The notes beneath the pieces are model-generated. The model ran no database searches and was not told where the DNA came from. It saw only the letters and a program-made list of their open reading frames with translations. From Sinotaia quadrata (Eukaryota; Mollusca; Gastropoda; Architaenioglossa; Viviparidae), in assembly GCA_028829895.1 (NCBI GenBank), contig CM054178.1, forward strand, positions 88,408,058 to 88,472,057: DNA of 64,000 bases, in the 5' to 3' direction. Shown in pieces: positions 56,206-64,000 of this stretch. Numbering within the stretch: position 1 is the first letter of the stretch; every line of letters starts with the position of its first letter. The position numbers were made by a program, and so were the translations under genes.

Positions 56206-58439
56206 CGAAAATGGAGTTTACAGTTGAGAGGTTATCATACCAGCTTGGAAATTTTACGATGTCGTAAGCTCTTGCAATGTGTAACATTATCATTTTATCG
56301 CCAGAGTAATATAATTGTAAACCCGGTGCTTAAATCTTACATTTTTCTTCTTCTTCTTCTTTTTTTTTGTTGAGAGAGAGAGTGGTGGTGAGATAGAACT
56401 CAATAATGTAAGAAAATGGAGGTTTATTACTTTTACGAAATAACGTGTTTCGTGGCAGAAAAATCTGTACTCTAATTTTATTTTATTTAAAACTGGCGGC
56501 CTGTTGCATTTATTACTTTTTTAAATGTAACCAAATAAAAAATGGTGCCTGCTAATGGAGTCAGTTTGTGCAGGTTTTATGGGGTTTTTTTGTTTGTTTG
56601 CTTTTGTTGGCTTGTTAGAGTATTTGTTCATTTGCTTCTTTTCTATTTGCTTAATTTGATTTTTCCATTTGCTTGCTTATTAGAGTATTTGTTTGTTTCG
56701 TTATTGGATTGTTACTTTGCTTGCTTGTCCGTTTACCTGTTTGTTTTGTTGGCTAGTTTGCCTACGTGTCTATTCTTTCGTTCGGTTTTTATTTTTATTT
56801 GTTTGTATGTTTGCTTGCTTATTTGTTTGTTCGCTTTGTTTCTTGTCTGTTTGCTTTATTTGGTTGTTTAATTTGTCAGCTTATTATAATATCTGTTTAA
56901 TTTGTCAGCTTATTATAATATCTGTTTAATTTGTCAGCTTATTATAATATCTGCTTCTTTGCTTGGTTGTTTGCTTGATTCTTTATTTTATGTTTATCTC
57001 TTTGCATATTTGGTTGCGTGGTTTGTTGACTTGCTTATGCTAATTTGTTTGTAAGTTTGTTTTCATTTGCTGGCTGATATTTTGTTTATAGATTTGGGTA
57101 TGTGTCCAGTAGAGAGAACGTCACTCAGTCCGTCGACTGTGAGTTTTTCCTGGGGCCACTCGCAAACTGTAGCTGACGAGGCTTGAAGAGCATAAAACTG
57201 CCGGAACAGGCAGCCAATTTCGCTAGCTAAATTTCACATGGTGAGAAAGTGCTGCGCTGGTGATGCAACCTAATGGGTTTCTGAGCGTTTTAAAACGCAA
57301 GCTATCTGTGCAGAGACCCCATCCACAGATTAGTCGACTGAAAATAGATTATTATAGCAGCGGTGCTCAGCGCCATTACCCATCTCGTCATCTAGGTCAA
57401 TCTTTTCATCTCACGGTTTGAGTGCTTTGAATCAATCATTTAAAAAAATAATTTATGCTTTCCCATTTTAAGTTAAAAACAATAAGCTGCCAAACTCTTC
57501 AAGGAATGTCTAACACTTACAAACTATAAGTTGCTAAAGTTTGCAATGCTTGTTGCGAGAGTTGCACATAATTTTGCAAAGTTGTCTGCTATAGTCAAAC
57601 GACAAGTAGATCTTTGTTCAGGGGACAAAACTCTAGCCCCAGCAAGACTTAATACGTGTTCTTTTGTCTGTGAATCCACGCCTAACATTGTTAATGGTCA
57701 ATGTCACCTCTCACAGTTGTATCATCCACTATCACTGAATAAACACATTTATGAAGTTGTACAATAAAAGATATTTATTTAAATAACTATTTTCAAGTTA
57801 TTTTCATTTTTTTCCCTAAGTGAATGTGCACAAACCCATTTGTTAGTAATCACAATCGCAGCTAATGCCAATGCTTGTCGTTCTCTCACTCAAGTTTTTC
57901 TCACATGAACACTCACGTGACCACTCACTCTTATAGCTCTCTGTCAAGTACAATTAAAACTTCAGTGCAAATGTCTCCACCATTAACTTTGTAAAAGGAA
58001 AACAATATATCTAAATAATTGTGTACTGGCAAGGCTATCCACTCAGCTGAATTAAAGAGTTCAACCTATCACAATTTCAGTGGCTATATTCAGCATGGTT
58101 CTTACTCAAATATGTCTAAAAAATTAAACTAAGAAGACAAAATTTTATTAGAAAACAAAACCAGTCTTGATTCTGAAAAATATATGCATTATTCCTAAAA
58201 AAAAAGAAACTTTGCCTGATGCTAAATTCTTATCCCTCCATTCATTCAAAACAATAAAATAGCATGCAGTCTTCATAAGAGGATACAGGAAAATAGGTTC
58301 ATAAAATAGTAGACATAAACTAACTGAAGATAAAATTGATTCTGCGTTCTTCATCGTATTGTGCCATTTTCCAGACAGTTTCTTTTAGACCGTACTTCTG
58401 AGTCTCAAAGTCAGGCTCACGCCTGGAATGGAGACAGAA
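56206..58439. other. No gene recognised; small array at 56864-56952
   Basis: T/G-rich sequence with TTTGTTTG words (56580-57080) includes three 29-bp units starting TTTAATTTGTCAGCTTATTA. The rest is unremarkable. Confidence 0.55.
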
Positions 58440-58738
58440 CTTGGTATGCATACACAGGTCTTGCTATGTGTACTGAGGTTTTGGTACGCATACAGAGGTC
58501 TTGGTATGTGTACAGAAGTCTTGGTATATTTACAGAGGTCTTGTGATGTGAACAGATGTTTCGTTACGTGAACAAAGGTCTTGGTATGTGTACAGATATC
58601 TTAGTATAAGTGCTGATGACTTGGTATTGGTATGGACGCAGAGGACTTGGTACGTGTACAGATGACTTGGTAAGTGTACAGAGGACTTGGTACGTGTACA
58701 GAGGACTTGGTACGCGTACAGAGGACTTGGTTATTGTA
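58440..58738. repeat. Minisatellite, about 23 bp x 12
   Basis: Variants of CTTGGTA(T/C)GTGTACAGAGG. Confidence 0.92.
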
Positions 58739-59329
58739 CATATGCATTGCTAGTAGAATCGTTTCCGTTCACCCTTTGTAGTTGGAGAAATGGCTGTCTC
58801 ATTTTGACCAAAGACATGCCTTTTGATGCATGAGACTATTTCTAGAGTTTCTTTCCTTACATATTCCTGCGCAAATTTCAGTCACACTCTATGATCTTAA
58901 TCATCAGTTATTCATCCTTCCTGCACTCACTCCATGCTGACCAAACGTGGACACCTATTTTAGAATATATTCACACGAGATTTCACTGGTGAATATTCTT
59001 CTGCCAACACTAACAAACTTATTCGTAGATTCAACTTTTCAATCTTATACTCAAATAACTTCTTAGATCCAAATGAATAAGGTGATCGAGAGTTTTGTTA
59101 TCTTAAGGAAGAGTTCCACCAGTAACCCCTTAAACTAGATAAAGGTAAACATTATGATAAAGAAATACTACATAAAAAATTATTTGCAGAGATTAGGCAC
59201 CATTAATCTGTAAAGTATGAGATGTTTTGCTGAACTCCGTCACCTTGCAGGTATGCAAACACTAAGAAGAACGAAAGATGTGTGCAATGGTTAATAGGTC
59301 ACGATTCAAAAGCAATATGTCTTTAGCAC
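58739..59329. other. No gene recognised
   Basis: No repeat or coding signal identified. Confidence 0.5.
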
Positions 59330-59478
59330 TTAACCCTAATATCCACTGTTCTAGACAGTAGACATCGATACTCTTAACACTTAACCCTAATATCCACTGT
59401 TCTAGACAGTAGACATCGATACTCTTAACACTTAACCCTAATATCCACTGTTCTAGACAGTAGACATCGATACTCTTA
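59330..59478. repeat. Minisatellite, 51 bp x 3
   Basis: ACTTAACCCTAATATCCACT units at about 59339, 59390 and 59441. Confidence 0.95.
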
Positions 59479-59999
59479 AGATCATTGGACAAATTGTGAT
59501 CAGTTTCTATTTTAATGTTAAGATCATTTTGTGGAATAACTTTTAGAAATTCTTTTATCCATCTGATAATTATATTGATAATAACAGCAACAAAAACAAG
59601 AACAAACAGAACATACGTTAATTAAATCAACCTTTATATTACCTGACTGTTCTTGGTACAGTAATTTATTATCAATTATATCTACTTTGTATTTTATGTT
59701 CATTTACTTTTTGCGCACTGTCCACTTCGGGTTTCGCATATGGCTTTCATTCACATGGATTTATCTATAAATAGTCTTTCTAGAAACTAGACCAATGGGG
59801 TGGGAGGCGGTTAAAGTGTGTGATTACGTTCCCCCCCCCCCCGTACCTCTGTACCCGATAGGGTATTGCAATTTTCCGACCAAATATTATCTTGTCAAAG
59901 GATGGTGTTCTGAGTTTAATGTTGATTAATAGTCTTGGCGTCTGAGTCCCGTGTTCTTGCCAATGGGCATCTGATGCATGTGATGTATTTTTTTTAATT
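59479..59999. other. No gene recognised; poly-C run
   Basis: A C homopolymer at about 59831-59842; otherwise AT-rich. Confidence 0.5.
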
Positions 60000-60225
60000 G
60001 GAGGGCAGTTCATCTAGCGTTCAGTTCACGTAATTTGGAGGGCAGTTCATCTAGCGTTCCGTTCACGTGAATTGGAGGGCAGTTCATCTAGCGTTCAGTT
60101 CACGTGAATTGGAGGGCGGTTCATCTAGTGTTCAGTTCATGTGAATTGGAGGGCAGTTAATCTTGTGTTCAGTTCACGTGAATTGGTAGGCAGTTCATCT
60201 GGTGTTCAGTTCATGAGAATGGGTT
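60000..60225. repeat. Minisatellite, about 37 bp x 6
   Basis: GGAGGGCAGTTCATCTAGCG followed by TTCAGTTCACGTGAATT; later units diverge. Confidence 0.94.
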
Positions 60226-60880
60226 ATTGATTTTAAATGGTGACCATATGCAGGGGTTATTTATTTTGTTGGAGTATCTTTGTGAATGGGGGTATTTAGG
60301 TTTATCTGATTTCTTGTGAATGAATAACTGGTTTATCAGTGACCTGGAGAATGTGCATTTAGTTTGTCTTGTTTTCTTATTAAAATTGTTCTTTTAAGTC
60401 CGTGAAAATAATCTATAAATTTATCTGGTGTCTTTGAGAATAGGTATTTGGTTTATCTGATGTCATTGTGAATGAGTAAATGGTTTATCTTATGTCTTTG
60501 TGAATACATAATTGGTTTATCTAGTTTCCTTGCAAATAAGTAATTGGCTTATCTTGTGTCTTTGTGAATAAGTAATTGACTTATCTTGTGTCTTTGTGAA
60601 TAAGTAATTGACTTATCTGATATCACTGTAAATGAATGAATGGTTTCTCTTTTGTCTTTGAGAATACGTCTTTGGTGTATCTAGTGTCTTTGCAATAAGT
60701 AATTAGTTTTTCTAAATTCTTTAGATACGTATTTAGTTTATCTGGTATTATGAATATGTAATTGGCTGGTTAGTGTACTTATGAAAAGGTGATCTCTGGG
60801 GTTCTTTTAAAAGAGTAAGTGAATCTTCTGGCATTGTTGCGAAAGGTAATTAGTTTATCTGGTGTCATTATGAATGAGTA
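60226..60880. repeat. Degenerate array, about 32 bp
   Basis: GTGAATAAGTAATTGACTTATC(T)T..GTGTCTTT variants; a decayed array. Confidence 0.82.
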
Positions 60881-61917
60881 ACAACTTTTGTTGTGGAGTT
60901 CGCATGAATATGTAATTTTAATGCGGGATTGTATTTGTTTCTTCATCTCAGTATCATAACGATGAGTCTTTCATTTATTCCAGGAACGCCAAAACTTTTT
61001 CCTGCTTTAAAAAATAAACTTTCCAATATTTCTAATATTAATAAATAACATTTATTATAATAAATACTTAGGCGCAATCTTATTTAGTATAAAGCTATTT
61101 CTCGTTATGGAAATACGATTGTTTTCAATTCCCCACTAAGAGAAACATCATGTGACAATTTGGAATCGGATATCTTCGACCGGTCGATGGAACACGTTGC
61201 CGTAGGAGAAGATTTATAAGCGAGCTTTGGAAGCGAATCTGTACGATCTGTGATCATTTTGACCTAACATTAACCTCTCTTTCTGATTGGTGTCCATAGC
61301 GCACCTCATTCGGAGTTCCTTTCCTAATTTAGAACGCCCCATCAAGCAGAGTGTAGGAGTAGTCTCAAACGTATAAACAACATTATGACAGGTTTGAAGT
61401 CAGGGTAAAACCTCTCCTCAGACATATGTAATAAATTTATATTAATTAATTTAATAGTTTAAGGCAATTTTGTGGGTGATAAATACAAGGCGTTTTAATT
61501 GGTGCTGCTTGTTAAATTTAAAAAAAAAAGGCAATTCAGAGATATATTTAGGATAACAAATCAGGGCATTTTGTAATTGAAAGTTTGAGACTGGTTCAAA
61601 GAAAAAAAGAAGACATTAATTCAAGATTACGTTCGGGGTATCAATGCAGGGTCATATATAGGTAAGAATTAACATAACAGAGAATTTAATTGGTCATATT
61701 ATGTAAAACAGATATCGTTTGATGTAATGGCCATGTTATGTCAAACAGATATCGTTTGTTGTAAACAGAGAACAGAGTGACACCCAACCACATCATACTG
61801 TTATATTGCATGACTATACCTATTCAACTAGACTGTCATATTGCATGACTAATCCCATCCAACTACACTGTTATATTGCGTGACTATACCAGGTGTGCTG
61901 TGATTGGACTGGGACTA
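60881..61917. other. No gene recognised
   Basis: Short duplication of ACTGT(T/C)ATATTGC(A/G)TGACTA at 61798-61890. No coding signal. Confidence 0.5.
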
Positions 61918-62200
61918 TCATGCACTGTGATTGGACATTGACTATTATGAGCTTTTTGTAAATGGACATGGGCTATTATGTATTTTTGTGATTGGACATG
62001 GACTATTATGTATTTTTGTGATTGGACATGGACTATTATGTATTTTTGTGATTGGACATGGACTATTATGTATTTTTGTGATTGGACATGGACTATTATG
62101 TGCTGTGATTGAACAAGGACTATTATGTGCTGTGATTAAACATGGACTATTATGTGCTGGGATTGAACATGGACTATTATGTACTGTGAATATTTTGCAT
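61918..62200. repeat. Minisatellite, 30 bp x about 9
   Basis: GTGATTGGACATGGACTATT followed by ATGTATTTTT. The period of 30 produces repetitive frames on both strands. Confidence 0.96.
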
Positions 62201-62734
62201 TGAAAGTAAGAATAATATATCGATTGTTTATTGTCTTGCACTGAAAATAAGAATAATAAATGTCTGGAGGTTTTTTGTCTATGATTGAAAGTAAGAATAA
62301 GTGATTTTCTCTGTCCATAACGGCTTTGCTTCTATATCATTAATACAGAATTCAGCAATGCCTGTTAAATGTCTGCTGTTGCACTGTTCTGTTATCAGTC
62401 ACAAAATCATTTTAACAAAATATATGTAGAGGAACCCAATGCCCTAGACTATCGCTATACTGATATTCGCACCAGAGATAAATATTTCTTTAGAGCTGCT
62501 TTCATCGCAAAAATGATTTGGGTCAGTGAAGATGCCAAGCCGATAAAACTAGCGAATAGCAAAATGGTTGACTGGATGGATAACTGGACGGTTTATCAAG
62601 CGCATTGATTGTAATGCTAGGAGTATCTGAGACTTCTTGTTTTTGATGGCGTTAAATTCACTGCTATCGGTTCGTACACCTTATTTATGGCTTCTAAAGA
62701 GGACGTTGTCATAATGGACGAATGTCACTTTGAA
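62201..62734. other. No gene recognised
   Basis: The plus ORF at 62369-62608 (79 codons) has no recognisable domain and is left unannotated. Confidence 0.45.
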
Positions 62735-62985
62735 GCCTGTTACAAACTTTGTTCAAGGGTCGTAGATTTGAAGTGTTTTGCTTTTCTGAAGACCATAAAA
62801 CCCCCAACACTTCTACGGTTACAAACTTTGTTCAAGGGTCGTAGATTTAAAGTGTTCTGCTTTTCTTAAGATAATCAAAACCCCAACACTTCGATGGTTA
62901 CAAACTTTGTTCAAGGGTCGTAGATTTAAAGTGTTTTGCTTTGCTTAAATACCATCAAAAACCCAACACTTCTACGGTTACACTG
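62735..62985. repeat. Minisatellite, about 76 bp x 3
   Basis: GTTACAAACTTTGTTCAAGG units at about 62739, 62817 and 62897, each ending in CCCAACACTTC. Confidence 0.95.
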
Positions 62986-64000
62986 ATCGATCAAAAATTA
63001 ATTATTTTCGTCACCGTCTTAACAGCTGATATCTTTTCATCCCAGTGTACTATAAAAAAAATCTCTTTATATAACCTTATGGTGAAAATCTTTTCTTTTT
63101 AAAACATTTAGATTAGAATATCATTTTATTTTTATTGCATTTTCAATCTTTTTTTTGTGTGCATAAATGCGTTTCAAGCCAAATTTTAAAAAAATACTAC
63201 TATTTCTTTCTTTCTTTTAAAAGCAGTGCTCAGCTGAAAGTTTTTTTCTCACTTTCTCGCTGACTCACTGACTCACATACTGACTGACTGACTGACTGAC
63301 TCACTGACTCACTCACTTTATTTATTTCTTGTCTAGCGTTCTCTTTATAGTTTATTTATTTCTTGTGTGCAGCACGAAGTCTAATGTCACTGGGTTCCTA
63401 TTCTGGTCTTTTTTGTTGTATTTGTTGTAAAGAATAATTATTTTTGTGGCATGACCGGACCATTGAATCAATTGCTGCTGATTTGTCATGATTAGCCCCC
63501 CCCCCCTTTTTTTTTTTTTTTCGCTTTCTTATTTATATATTTTACTAGCTTGGGGTGTAACTGGTGTGATGCCCAACACTGATATTCAAGTCTGCATCAC
63601 AACTGATAATACGACTGTTAGATGTCATTTTTGTTTTGCCAACTTATTCTTCATTCGTTCTTCACTGGTTAAAGCTAGTTGTAGTGCTGACTGGGTCGCT
63701 TGGGACGTTTGGCTCGTTTTCTTTATTTGTTAAAAAGAAATGTTGAACTGGCTGGTTTGTTTACGTACGAATTCGAATTTGGCTAGTTAATGTGTGTTTT
63801 TTGGTATTTTGCTCTATTTATTTATTTACTTGCTTGTTTTGCCTTGTTTGTTTTTTGGGAGGAAGGTTAGTAATGCAGCCTTCTTGGCAGCGTGTCTTGA
63901 TTTGTGAAGGAAAAATGTGGCAGTCACGAAAACAAAAGTGACTTTTTGACAAAGGATGAGGAAGATTGAAAGAAGGCAAAGTATACACATATATCTCCCA
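62986..64000. other. No gene recognised; (ACTG)n and homopolymers
   Basis: ACTGACTG/ACTCACTG tract at 63260-63316; a C-run then T-run at 63497-63520; T/G-rich sequence to the end. Confidence 0.55.

Noticed and set aside
59339..59450. TTAACCCTAA words resembling the telomere repeat
   Set aside because: Only one CCCTAA per 51-bp unit; not tandem telomeric DNA.
62369..62608. 79-codon ORF ending WMDNWTVYQAH
   Set aside because: Looks less biased than most, but no domain or exon structure could be shown.

Overview
This window reads as AT-rich nuclear DNA of an animal. It holds a spliced class A GPCR gene with GT/AG introns, a full-length LTR retrotransposon, decayed transposon pieces, and a very high density of microsatellites and minisatellites. 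There are no operons, bacterial-type genes, rRNAs or convincing tRNAs. A lophotrochozoan, most likely a mollusc, is my best guess; it rests on the style of the GPCR and of the LTR element, and no species-level marker is present.

Only two protein-coding objects are supported. The first is the 3' part of a GPCR gene on the minus strand (four coding exons between 37915 and 30346). It runs from the second intracellular loop through TM4-TM7, helix 8 and the cytoplasmic tail. All four exons are joined by phase-consistent introns. Exons for the N-terminus and TM1-TM3 should lie at higher coordinates or outside the window; I did not find them. The second is a 982-codon ORF (47492-50440, plus strand) inside an LTR element at 45201-52831. 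The element has two 1,682-bp LTRs that look identical by eye, TG...CA ends, a 5-bp target duplication (ACGAT), a polypurine tract and a stem-loop just before it. No protease, reverse transcriptase, RNase H or integrase is encoded. It therefore looks like a very young non-autonomous element with a long intact ORF of unknown function and a gag-like charged N-terminus.

Layout: 1-30 kb is apparently gene-free, with dozens of tandem arrays, a 167-bp hAT-type MITE (13098-13264), one copy of an unclassified interspersed repeat (8147-9198), and a Penelope/hammerhead-like motif (around 4291-4313). From 30.3 to 37.9 kb is the GPCR gene, whose introns are filled with minisatellites. From 38 to 45.2 kb is probably intronic or upstream sequence of the same gene, with more arrays. 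From 45.2 to 52.8 kb is the LTR element, inserted at the edge of a 42-bp minisatellite. From 53 to 54.4 kb is a second copy of the interspersed repeat, and 54.4-64 kb is again tandem arrays and unassigned sequence. Most other open frames are by-products of arrays whose unit is a multiple of three, or of simple repeats, and are not annotated as genes.
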